DNA of 22,244 nucleotides from NCBI GenBank assembly GCA_964625745.1, contig CAZVCJ010000059.1, positions 1 through 22,244 of the forward strand, written 5' to 3'. Below the pieces are notes generated by a model. It did not search any database and was not told the DNA's origin. It worked only from the letters and a program-made list of their open reading frames with translations. This DNA comes from CAZVCJ01 sp964625745. GTDB taxonomy: Bacteria; Chloroflexota; Anaerolineae; VGOG01. Each line of letters opens with the position of its first letter. Position 1 is the stretch's first letter. Positions 15,193-21,963 of this stretch are shown one piece after another. Both the position numbers and the translations under genes were made by a program.

Positions 15193-17229
15193 ATGGAAAT
15201 GAAATCTTCACCATCTCGCGGCATCACTCTTTTTCTAGCGCTGGTGTTTGTCGTCACAGCCACCAGTTGTCAAGCAAAGCCGTCACCGGAACCAACCGCC
15301 TCGCCGGTCCCTACCAGGATCCCTTCACCCACTGCTACAATCCCGTCTGCACCCACTCTCGCTCCAACATCAACCAGCACACCACGGCCGACGCCGACCA
15401 TCCCATCCAGGATGAAGTTTCACGTCAATCCCATTGACGGACTCAGGCCCGATTTCATCCTCGGCGCGGACGTCTCAATGCTTGGACAGGTTGAGGAGAA
15501 CGGAGGAAAGTTCTATGACTACGGGGTCGAGCGCGATTGCCTGGAGATCCTTCGAGACTACGGGGTGAACTGGATCAGGCTGCGGATCTGGAACGACCCG
15601 ACGGATGAGAACGGAGAACCTCTGGGCGGTGGCAACAACGACCTGGCCCGGACCGTAGAGATCGCGGCAAGGGCAAAGGCCCTCGGTCTCAAGTTCTTGC
15701 TCGACTTCCATTACAGCGACTGGTGGGCTGACCCCAGTAAGCAGAATATGCCCAAAGCGTGGGTAGGTCTCGATTCTGACGAACTGAACCAGGCTGTATA
15801 TGACTATACGGCAGAGGTCATACAGACGCTTGCTGACGCAGGTGCGATGCCCGACATGGTACAGATCGGGAACGAGGTCAACAACGGCATGATGTGGCCG
15901 GCAGGGAGGGCCTATGCGTCGCCTGGTGAGGAGGGGGGCGGCTACGACGGCTTCGCGGCGCTCCTGTCACAAGGCATTCAAGCTGTCCGCGACAATGACC
16001 CCAACAGCGATGATCCCGAAGAGAGGATCAAGATCGCCATCCATCTTGCTGATGGAGGGAACAACGAGCTCTACCGTACCGTTTTCGACGAGCTGACGGC
16101 AAGAGATGTGGACTTCGACGTCATTGGGCTTTCCTACTACAGCTTCTGGCATGGGCCGATGGATAGGTTCATCGCCAACATGAACGACGTCGCCGAGAGA
16201 TACCAGAAGGACGTCGCCGTCATGGAGACCGCGTATCCCTATACGCCTCTGGATGGGGATGGACATGCGAACTTCCTTGGTGGAACCGACGACGTGGACA
16301 TTGATGGGCCGTACCTGGCTACGGTGCAGGGTCAGGCCACAGCCATGCGCGACATGATCCTGGCGGTCGCCGAGGCGCCGAACGGCAGAGGTCTCGGGAT
16401 CTTCTACTGGGAGCCGACCTGGATTCCGGTGGAGGGTGCCGGTTGGGCTACGGGAGAAGGGAATGCCTGGGACAACATGGCGATGTTCGACTTTGACGGG
16501 AATGTGCTGCCGTCGCTCAAGGTGTTCAAGCTGGTGAGGCCGGAAACCGAAGGCGAATCGGTCGATCCGATGGTGCGGATAGTGTATTCCCCGGTTGTGT
16601 ACGCTCCTCTCGGCGAGGCACCCGAGCTGCCGACGACCGTGGAAGTGCTCTATCGTGATGATGCCGTCAGAGAAGTTCCGGTGGAATGGGGCCGGTACAA
16701 CCCCGCCCTGCTTGACGAAAAAGGCAGCTTCACCCTGAGGGGGGTGGTAGAGGGTACGGATCGAAAAGCATCCATCACCGTATTCACGGGGAGCCCCAAG
16801 AACCACGTGGAGAATGCCGGGTTTGAGAATGGTCTCAGTCCCTGGCAAGTCAAGGGAAGCACCAGCGCCGTCAAGCTCGGAAAGGAGCCCGTAAATGCCC
16901 ACAGCGGCGACTTCGCGCTGAACTACTGGCTAGCGAGCGAGTTTGAGTTCACACTCTCGCAGACGGTCACGGGGCTGGAAAACGGTACATATACCTTGAG
17001 TGCATGGATTCAGGGTGGAGGAGGGGACGCCTTGCAACTGTATGCAAGCGATTACGGCGGAGATACGCTGGTGGTTGATTTCGAGAATACCGGATGGCAA
17101 AACTGGCAAAACCCAACCATCGAAAACATCGTCGTTACCAACGGACAGTGCACAATAGGTCTGAGAGTTGTCTCTGAAGGCGACACCTGGGCTTGGTTTG
17201 ATGAGGTGGAGTTATTTCAGAATGAGTAA
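15193..17229 (+). CDS. Secreted lipoprotein GH53 endo-beta-1,4-galactanase with Ig-like and CBM61-like modules
   Basis: This 678-residue enzyme cuts beta-1,4-galactan side chains of type I arabinogalactan or pectin outside the cell. A lipoprotein signal with 'TATSC' is followed by a long Pro/Thr/Ser linker. The GH53 domain (~95-445) begins 'LGADVSMLGQVEENGGKFYD' and contains 'FLLDFHYSDWWADP', the acid/base Glu228 in 'QIGNEVNNGM' and the nucleophile Glu345 in 'AVMETAYPY'. Then come a bacterial Ig-like (Big_4) domain ('VPVEWGRYNPALLDEKGSFT', ~480-535) and a C-terminal galactan-binding module of CBM61 type ('NAGFENGLSPWQVKG', 'HSGDFALNYWLASEFEFTLS'). The same order is known for the Thermotoga GH53. 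AAAGGAGG lies four bases before ATG 15193. It is co-directional with the unknown gene and likely the first step of the pathway. Confidence 0.95.
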   Translation: MEMKSSPSRGITLFLALVFVVTATSCQAKPSPEPTASPVPTRIPSPTATIPSAPTLAPTSTSTPRPTPTIPSRMKFHVNPIDGLRPDFILGADVSMLGQVEENGGKFYDYGVERDCLEILRDYGVNWIRLRIWNDPTDENGEPLGGGNNDLARTVEIAARAKALGLKFLLDFHYSDWWADPSKQNMPKAWVGLDSDELNQAVYDYTAEVIQTLADAGAMPDMVQIGNEVNNGMMWPAGRAYASPGEEGGGYDGFAALLSQGIQAVRDNDPNSDDPEERIKIAIHLADGGNNELYRTVFDELTARDVDFDVIGLSYYSFWHGPMDRFIANMNDVAERYQKDVAVMETAYPYTPLDGDGHANFLGGTDDVDIDGPYLATVQGQATAMRDMILAVAEAPNGRGLGIFYWEPTWIPVEGAGWATGEGNAWDNMAMFDFDGNVLPSLKVFKLVRPETEGESVDPMVRIVYSPVVYAPLGEAPELPTTVEVLYRDDAVREVPVEWGRYNPALLDEKGSFTLRGVVEGTDRKASITVFTGSPKNHVENAGFENGLSPWQVKGSTSAVKLGKEPVNAHSGDFALNYWLASEFEFTLSQTVTGLENGTYTLSAWIQGGGGDALQLYASDYGGDTLVVDFENTGWQNWQNPTIENIVVTNGQCTIGLRVVSEGDTWAWFDEVELFQNE

Positions 17230-17232
17230 TCT

Positions 17233-17300
17233 GCCACGAATGACACGAATTTTCACAAATTCAAGGCCCAAAATTAGTGTCAATTCGTGAAATTCGTGGC
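17233..17300. repeat. Palindromic CACGAATT-type intergenic repeat
   Basis: GCCACGAATGACACGAATT at the left pairs with the right end AATTCGTGAAATTCGTGGC, with a short centre. It is the same family as the element at 22072-22160. Read in one frame it gives 'IREIRG', often seen as a spurious peptide in annotations. It ends exactly where direct-repeat copy B begins. Confidence 0.85.
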
Positions 17301-17358
17301 AATCAGGGAGAAAGGGGAGTTGCGCACGTGGCTCAAGGTAGAAAAGGCAACCTGAATT
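17300..17358 (+). repeat. Direct repeat copy B, over the start of the zinc-ribbon gene
   Basis: It is about 59 bases, matching 15108-15166, with the exact 31-base core at 17318-17348. Here the core holds the GTG start and first codons of the zinc-ribbon gene, in a different frame from copy A. Confidence 0.9.
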
Positions 17359-17537
17359 ACCGCTGCCCGCGCTGCCTGATGCGGGAGATAGATATGGATA
17401 TGCTCTACGACCGGGACGAGGACGAGTACTACTGCTTGCGCTGCTCCTTCACCGGTAACGAGCAGGAGGTTCTCCGTCTCAACGCACAGTTCCGCGCCAA
17501 GTACCGGGATCGGATGAAGAGAATCACCGATTTTTGA
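17328..17537 (+). CDS. Small zinc-ribbon protein of unknown function
   Basis: The 69-residue product has two CxxC knuckles, 'CPRC' and 'CLRC', about 25 residues apart, with an acidic turn 'YDRDEDEYY' between them and a basic helix 'FRAKYRDRMKRITDF' at the end. This is a typical four-Cys zinc ribbon that would bind nucleic acid or protein. I take GTG 17328 as the start because AGGGGAG lies about ten bases upstream. An ATG at 17277 is in frame but lies in the palindromic repeat. The stop overlaps a possible ATG of the next GH53 gene by one base. I do not know why such a protein sits between two galactanase genes. Confidence 0.75.
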   Translation: MAQGRKGNLNYRCPRCLMREIDMDMLYDRDEDEYYCLRCSFTGNEQEVLRLNAQFRAKYRDRMKRITDF

Positions 17538-17578
17538 TGGATGCCGTTCAAAAAGTTCGATCTCACAAGGAGGTTGTG

Positions 17579-18664
17579 GTGACTCTCAACGGCGACACGT
17601 CCAAAGCGCTGCCCAACGCCGGCTTTGTTAAAGGAGCAGACGTATCACATCTGCTCCAGCTTGAGGATTTCGGAGGCAGGTTCTACGACGGAGGCGTCCC
17701 AAAGGACCTGTTGCAGATACTCAAAGACCATGGATTGAATGCGATCAGGATCAAGGTGTGGAACGGCCCCGGAAACCCCTGTTGCTACCCTGCAAATCAA
17801 GCTGATCCGGCGGGTTATAACAATCCGGCACACGTCACTCAATTGGCAGTCCGGGCAAAGAACATGGGCTTCAGGATTATGATAGATTTTCACTACAGCG
17901 ATTGGTGGGCCGATCCGGGCAAACAATATACACCCCACGAATGGGAGGGGCAGAACATTGATCAACTTCGAAGCTCGTTGTACGATTTTACGTATGAAGT
18001 CCTGAGCACCCTGAAAAACAATGGGGTAACCCCTGAATGGGTACAGATCGGGAACGAAATTTCGGCCGGGATGCTCTGGCCTACCGGCTCAACAGACAAC
18101 TGGGACAACCTGGCTGCCCTCATCAAAGAAGGGTATAACGCGACGAAGGCAGTAGACCCTTCAATAAAGGTCGTGCTGCACTATGACAATGGAGGCAACA
18201 ATTCCGGAACCGTTTGGTGGTTTGACAACGCCCAGTCACGCGGAGTACAATGGGATGTCATTGGCTTGTCGTACTATCCCCTATGGCATGGATCGCTTTC
18301 AGATCTTGACTACAATATGGATAACGTCTCTGCCAAGTACGGCAAGGATGTCGTCATAGCTGAAACAGCGTATCCCTGGACAACGCAAAATGGTGACTCG
18401 CAACCTAATGTATACACAAACACAGGTCCCGTATCCTATCCCATGTCACCAGCAGGGCAAGAACAATTCCTGGATGACCTGGTAGGCAGGATTAAGGCTG
18501 TACCAAATGAGAGAGGTACAGGATTCTTCTACTGGGAACCCGAATGGATTCCGGTTCAGGGTGCAGGATGGAAAGTTGGAGAAGGCGATGAATGGGATAA
18601 CGTAACCTTGTTTGACTTTGACGGAAATGCGTTATCTTCGCTTGACGCCTTTCTTGATTGGTGA
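17579..18664 (+). CDS. GH53 endo-beta-1,4-galactanase without signal peptide
   Basis: The product is 361 residues, a bare GH53 catalytic domain. 'VKGADVSHLLQLEDFGGRFY' opens the barrel, 'IMIDFHYSDWWADPGKQY' matches the secreted paralogue, Glu160 in 'WVQIGNEISAGM' is the acid/base, and Glu262 in 'VVIAETAYPW' is the nucleophile. It ends soon after 'FFYWEPEWIPVQGAGW'. It lacks linker, Ig-like and CBM modules. I chose GTG 17579 because AAGGAGG ends five bases upstream; ATG 17537, which overlaps the zinc-ribbon stop, has no site but would add 14 residues. With either start there is no export signal, so it probably cuts imported galacto-oligosaccharides. It is clearly a diverged homologue and not a recent copy of the upstream GH53. 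A terminator follows. Confidence 0.93.
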   Translation: MTLNGDTSKALPNAGFVKGADVSHLLQLEDFGGRFYDGGVPKDLLQILKDHGLNAIRIKVWNGPGNPCCYPANQADPAGYNNPAHVTQLAVRAKNMGFRIMIDFHYSDWWADPGKQYTPHEWEGQNIDQLRSSLYDFTYEVLSTLKNNGVTPEWVQIGNEISAGMLWPTGSTDNWDNLAALIKEGYNATKAVDPSIKVVLHYDNGGNNSGTVWWFDNAQSRGVQWDVIGLSYYPLWHGSLSDLDYNMDNVSAKYGKDVVIAETAYPWTTQNGDSQPNVYTNTGPVSYPMSPAGQEQFLDDLVGRIKAVPNERGTGFFYWEPEWIPVQGAGWKVGEGDEWDNVTLFDFDGNALSSLDAFLDW

Positions 18665-18733
18665 CCTCCTGACGTAGTGCTGAACTGTGGGCGCCAGGCG
18701 CAATGGGTGACACCAACACTATTCTTGACACTG

Positions 18734-18767
18734 CCCGCCCCCTCCTACGAGTGGGGCGGGTAGTTTT
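18734..18767 (+). terminator. Rho-independent terminator after the second GH53
   Basis: CCCGCCCC (18734-18741) pairs with GGGGCGGG (18753-18760), a perfect eight-base GC stem, followed by TAGTTTT. It ends the galactan gene block before the chaperonin promoter. Confidence 0.8.
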
Positions 18768-18780
18768 GCTCACGCTGTAT

Positions 18781-18804
18781 CGCATGGGACGCGAAACCCA
18801 TGCG
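18781..18804. promoter_or_regulatory. Perfect hairpin upstream of the chaperonin promoter
   Basis: CGCATGGG (18781-18788) and CCCATGCG (18797-18804) form an eight-base stem with an eight-base loop, 25 bases before the -35 box. It resembles the CIRCE element only in position and inverted symmetry; the sequence does not match CIRCE. It could be an operator or just an inactive hairpin, since no T run follows. Confidence 0.4.
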
Positions 18805-18828
18805 TAAGCCCCAGGCTATTTAGGAAAG

Positions 18829-18857
18829 TTGACAACTACGGCCATGCGCGGTAAAAT
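18829..18857 (+). promoter_or_regulatory. Near-consensus sigma-70 promoter of the chaperonin gene
   Basis: TTGACA (18829-18834), a 17-base spacer and TAAAAT (18852-18857) make 11 of 12 consensus bases with ideal spacing. Transcription should begin near 18864, leaving a leader of only about a dozen bases that is almost entirely the ribosome binding site AGGGGAGGGTGA before ATG 18877. Confidence 0.85.
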
Positions 18858-18876
18858 GATAGGGGAGGGTGACCCA

Positions 18877-20511
18877 ATGACAAGTAAACAGAAAACGCCA
18901 CGTGTGGTCTTTCAACCCACGGCCTATCAAGGCATACAACGTGGCATCAATCAGATGGTGGAGGCGGTCCGTCCGACCTTGGGACCGCTTCCGCGCATGA
19001 TCGCCATTGAACGGCTGACGCGTGCCAAAGCGCCGGAACTCCTCGACGATGGCGGTGTCATTGTACGGCGTATCATCGAGTTGCCCGACCGCGACGAAGA
19101 CGTGGGCGCGATGTTCGTCCGCCATATGTTATGGCGTCTGCACGAAAAGGTCGGTGATGGGACCGCCACCGCTGCCGTGTTGTTCCAGTCGGTCTACAAT
19201 CAGGGCGTGCACTACGTCGTCTCCGGTGGGAATGCGATGGCCTTGCGTCACTGCCTGGAGAAAGGCATGGGGGTCATCCTCAATGAGCTGACCGCTATGG
19301 CGGTGCACCTGGAAGGCAAAGAGAAACTCGCCCGGATCGCTGAAACGCTCTGCCATGATCCGCCCCTGGCCAAAGTGCTGGGTGAGATTTTCGACATCAT
19401 TGGCGAGTACGGCCAGCTTGAGATCCGCTCTGGCCGCGGCCGCGAACTGGAGCGGGAATACGTGGAGGGGATGTACTGGAAGGGCGGCGTCCTCTCCCGT
19501 CAGATGATCACGAATCACACCAGCCTCAGAACGGAGATGGAGAACGCCGCCATCCTGATCAGCGACCTTGAGATTGAAGACCCACGCCAACTGATACCCG
19601 TGATAGAAGCAGCGATGCAGGCTGAAATCCGTTCTCTGCTGATCGTAGCGGGCAGGCTTTCCGATAGCGCCATATCCCTGTTGCTGACGACGAGTCGGGA
19701 CCCTGCCAAATTCCAGGCCATCGCCGTGCAGTCTCCGGGGATGACCACGGGTGATCAGGCAGCATCGCTGGAGGATCTGGCTGTCTTGACCGGTGGGCGT
19801 CCTTTGGCGAGGGCAGCGGGCTATACGCTGAGGGGGGTGAAGGTCCAAGACCTGGGGCGTGCACGCCGGGTCTGGGCCGACCGCACCTATTTTGGCATCA
19901 TAGGGGGCAAAGGCGACCCCCGCGCATTGCGCCAGCACATCGTGAATTTGCGCGCCGCCTTCAAACGGGCCGACGACCCGGAGGTGCGCAAGAAACTGCA
20001 GGAACGTATTGGCAAACTGATGGGCGGGTCGGCGGTGCTGTGGGTGGGTGGTGTGACGGAATTGGAGATCACTGCCCGCAAGGAACAGGCACAACGGGCC
20101 GCCGATGCGTTGCGGGGCGCTATCACGGATGGCGTGGTGCCCGGCGGCGGTGTGTCGCTGCTGGCCTGCCGTCCGGCGTTGCAGGAGAGGTTAGATCAGA
20201 GCACGGACCCGGATGAGCGCGCTGCTTATCGTATTCTGATCAAGGCACTGGAAGAGCCGGTTCGCACCATTCTCACCAATGCCGGATACGACGCCAGTGA
20301 AGTCATGGCCGAAATGAAACGGGCTGATGCAGGCCATGGGTTCGACGTGCGATCCGGCCAGATCGTTGAGATGGCGAAAGTGGGCATCTTCGATGCGGCC
20401 AGTGTGCAGAAAGCGGCCGTACACAGCGCCGTCGCCAGCGCTGCCCTGGCCTTGACCATTGACGTGTTGATCCACCGCAAGACCCCTAAAGAATCTTTGA
20501 CAACGGCCTAA
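18877..20511 (+). CDS. Divergent GroEL-like (group I-type) chaperonin
   Basis: The 544-residue product has the full GroEL length and order. The equatorial N-part contains 'EAVRPTLGPLPRMI' where GroEL has GPKGRN, then 'LLDDGGVIVRRIIEL', and the nucleotide site 'EKVGDGTATAAVL'. The C-part has 'VGGVTELEITARKEQAQRAA' and 'DGVVPGGGVSLL', with the catalytic-type Asp in 'RAADAL' kept. The apical domain is unusual: the substrate-binding GY(I/L)SPYF stretch of GroEL is replaced by 'GMYWKGGVLSRQM'. The C-terminal Gly-Gly-Met tail is missing. No groES is nearby, and the gene has its own promoter. I chose ATG 18877; the in-frame TTG at 18829 is the -35 box. It is probably an ATP-driven ring protein, either a specialised paralogue or one with altered clients and co-chaperonin. 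Confidence 0.9.
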   Translation: MTSKQKTPRVVFQPTAYQGIQRGINQMVEAVRPTLGPLPRMIAIERLTRAKAPELLDDGGVIVRRIIELPDRDEDVGAMFVRHMLWRLHEKVGDGTATAAVLFQSVYNQGVHYVVSGGNAMALRHCLEKGMGVILNELTAMAVHLEGKEKLARIAETLCHDPPLAKVLGEIFDIIGEYGQLEIRSGRGRELEREYVEGMYWKGGVLSRQMITNHTSLRTEMENAAILISDLEIEDPRQLIPVIEAAMQAEIRSLLIVAGRLSDSAISLLLTTSRDPAKFQAIAVQSPGMTTGDQAASLEDLAVLTGGRPLARAAGYTLRGVKVQDLGRARRVWADRTYFGIIGGKGDPRALRQHIVNLRAAFKRADDPEVRKKLQERIGKLMGGSAVLWVGGVTELEITARKEQAQRAADALRGAITDGVVPGGGVSLLACRPALQERLDQSTDPDERAAYRILIKALEEPVRTILTNAGYDASEVMAEMKRADAGHGFDVRSGQIVEMAKVGIFDAASVQKAAVHSAVASAALALTIDVLIHRKTPKESLTTA

Positions 20512-20535
20512 ATGATGAAAATGCCGTTCTCGACT

Positions 20536-20753
20536 GTCATTGCGAGCGAAGCGATGCAATCTCCGCCATCGAAGCAGGGGATTGCTTCAGCGCAAACAGC
20601 GCGGCTACTCAGAAACTTCCCCTCACCCCCGCCCTCTCCCCAAAGGGGCGAGGGAGCAAGTCCCCTCTCCCTCATAGGGAGAGGGCTAGGGTGAGGGTAG
20701 GGCGTTTCTGTCCCTACGAATGGCGCGGCCGGCCATGGAAAACTCGCAATGAC
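20536..20753. repeat. TCATTGCGAG-type palindromic repeat, interrupted
   Basis: GTCATTGCGAG (20536-20546) and CTCGCAATGAC (20743-20753) are exact inverted ends. The left part continues with the family's 'GCGAAGCGATGCAATCT' stretch and 'GGGGATTGCTTCAGCGC'. The middle has been filled by a different repeat (20619-20697). The region 20512-20788 has no gene apart from these. Confidence 0.85.
20619..20697. repeat. CCCTCACCC...GGGTGAGGG repeat nested in the previous one
   Basis: CCCCTCACCCCCGCCCTCTC at the left mirrors GGGAGAGGGCTAGGGTGAGG at the right, with a second small palindrome (CTCTCCCCAAAGGGGCGAG) inside. It is a common G/C-rich intergenic repeat type and here interrupts the surrounding palindrome. 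Confidence 0.85.
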
Positions 20754-20788
20754 CCACAAGCAGGCTTTTTTCAGAGCAGGAGACGACG

Positions 20789-21775
20789 ATGATAGACGAC
20801 ACGAGTGCAGAGCCCCAAATTCAGGACCTTGTTTATTCCCTTGCTACGTCGCCTGACTTTGCCCAGGATGGCATCTGTTTTGCCGCCCGTCAATCGGGGC
20901 TGTACCGCTCTGATGATGGAGGCATCACCTGGCGTACCACGTATGACTCGTTGGACCTGGAGGCACCTCTGGCGACGACGGCCGTCGTTGTTTCCCCCCC
21001 CTTCATCCCCCTCAGTGGGGGGGATGAAGGGGGGGTGTCCGATCGAAGTGTGTTTGCCGGTGTGCAGGGGGGCATCCTGCGCTCAGTGGATGGCGGCCAG
21101 AACTGGAATGTGGCCGTTTTGCCCTCGCCGCCGCCGCTTGTTTCAGCCCTGGCCATCTCACCGAATTTTGCCCACGATGGCACGCTATTTGCCGGGACGG
21201 TGGAAGACGGCGTTTTCCGTTCGGCTGACCGGGGTAGCCATTGGGCTGCCTGGAACTTTGGCCTGTTGGATCTGAGTGTCTTTTCCATGGCCATATCCCC
21301 TGACTTCGCCAATGATGAGACTCTTTTCGTTGGCACGGAGACTGGCATTTTCCGCAGCACGAACGGTGGTCGCGCCTGGCGAGAAGTGAACTTTCCCACC
21401 GAGTTTGCGCCGCTGCTCAGCCTGGCGCTTTCGCCGGGCTATGCCGACGACGGTGTCCTGTTCGCTGGCACAGAATCCTTTGGCCTCTTCTATTCGGATG
21501 ACAGAGGACACACCTGGACGCGCCTGGGTGAAGACGTCGTCGCTGAGGCCGTTAATGGTATCGTGCTCTCACCGGGGTTCCCCGCCCCACCGGATGTTCT
21601 GATGATGCTGAGCACGGCGTTGCTTGTCTCGCGCGATGGAGGCCGATCCTGGTCGGATTGGAAAGCCGGCCTGTCCTTTGAGCAGGGCCTGGCTTCGGTG
21701 GCGGCTCCGCAAGGGCTTGATCCGGGCGCGCCGCTGCTGGTCGGCCTGGTAGGAGGCGATGTGCTGCGGGTCTGA
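20789..21775 (+). CDS. Asp-box (BNR) repeat beta-propeller protein
   Basis: The 328-residue protein carries six Asp-box turns spaced about 50 residues apart: 'SDDGGITW', 'SVDGGQNW', 'SADRGSHW', 'STNGGRAW', 'SDDRGHTW' and 'SRDGGRSW'. Each follows a 'SP.FA.DGTLFAGT..G(V/I)FRS' strand set. This is the sortilin/Ycf48/exo-sialidase type of propeller and usually serves protein binding. Sialidase-type catalytic residues are not evident. There is no signal peptide. CAGGAG precedes ATG 20789. Between repeats one and two the chain contains 'PPFIPLSGGDEGG', which is the translation of an inserted palindromic DNA repeat (20994-21036). It follows the chaperonin gene after a repeat-filled spacer. The function is unknown. 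Confidence 0.88.
   Translation: MIDDTSAEPQIQDLVYSLATSPDFAQDGICFAARQSGLYRSDDGGITWRTTYDSLDLEAPLATTAVVVSPPFIPLSGGDEGGVSDRSVFAGVQGGILRSVDGGQNWNVAVLPSPPPLVSALAISPNFAHDGTLFAGTVEDGVFRSADRGSHWAAWNFGLLDLSVFSMAISPDFANDETLFVGTETGIFRSTNGGRAWREVNFPTEFAPLLSLALSPGYADDGVLFAGTESFGLFYSDDRGHTWTRLGEDVVAEAVNGIVLSPGFPAPPDVLMMLSTALLVSRDGGRSWSDWKAGLSFEQGLASVAAPQGLDPGAPLLVGLVGGDVLRV
20994..21036. repeat. In-frame CCCCCTTCATCCCCC palindrome inside the BNR gene
   Basis: A C-rich arm (20994-21011, C8-TTCAT-C5) and its mirror G-rich arm (21017-21036) surround a five-base centre. The element is translated as part of 'PPFIPLSGGDEGGV' at a loop between propeller blades. The reading frame is preserved. Confidence 0.9.
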
Positions 21776-21849
21776 TCCGGGAAAACGCGATCATGGAGAT
21801 GGTGGGATCGGAACAGCACTTTCTGCAACCGCCTGCCAGGAAGCTCGAC

Positions 21850-21878
21850 TTGACAAGGTAAACGTTTTCCCATATAAT
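21850..21878 (+). promoter_or_regulatory. Perfect-consensus sigma-70 promoter with LacI/cre-like operator in the spacer
   Basis: TTGACA (21850-21855), exactly 17 bases, then TATAAT (21873-21878). Inside the spacer, GGTAAACGTTTTCC (21857-21870) contains the eight-base palindrome AAACGTTT and matches 12 of 14 positions of the CcpA cre / LacI-family operator pattern as I know it. A repressor bound there would block polymerase. No intact gene lies directly downstream within the window. Confidence 0.8.
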
Positions 21879-21963
21879 GGCAATGCTGGACATCTTGGAG
21901 GGCGGGGAGAGTGTGGAGGCTGCCCTCTCCAAGGTCCAGATCGCCCTCGAGACAGAACCTTAG
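21877..21963 (+). pseudogene. C-terminal remnant of a sugar ABC substrate-binding protein
   Basis: The 28 codons give MAMLDILEGGESVEAALSKV followed by QIALETEP and a stop. The pattern 'VL.G..SVEEAL...Q' near the chain end is typical of family-1 solute-binding proteins. An in-frame TAA at 21859 closes the frame upstream, and the ATG overlaps the -10 box of the strong promoter. The simplest reading is a deletion that removed nearly all of a promoter-driven binding-protein gene and left its regulatory region next to its last codons. A real short peptide is the less likely alternative. Confidence 0.5.

Noticed and set aside
18781..18804. CIRCE heat-shock operator before the chaperonin
   Set aside because: The inverted repeat CGCATGGG/CCCATGCG does not match the TTAGCACTC-N9-GAGTGCTAA pattern.
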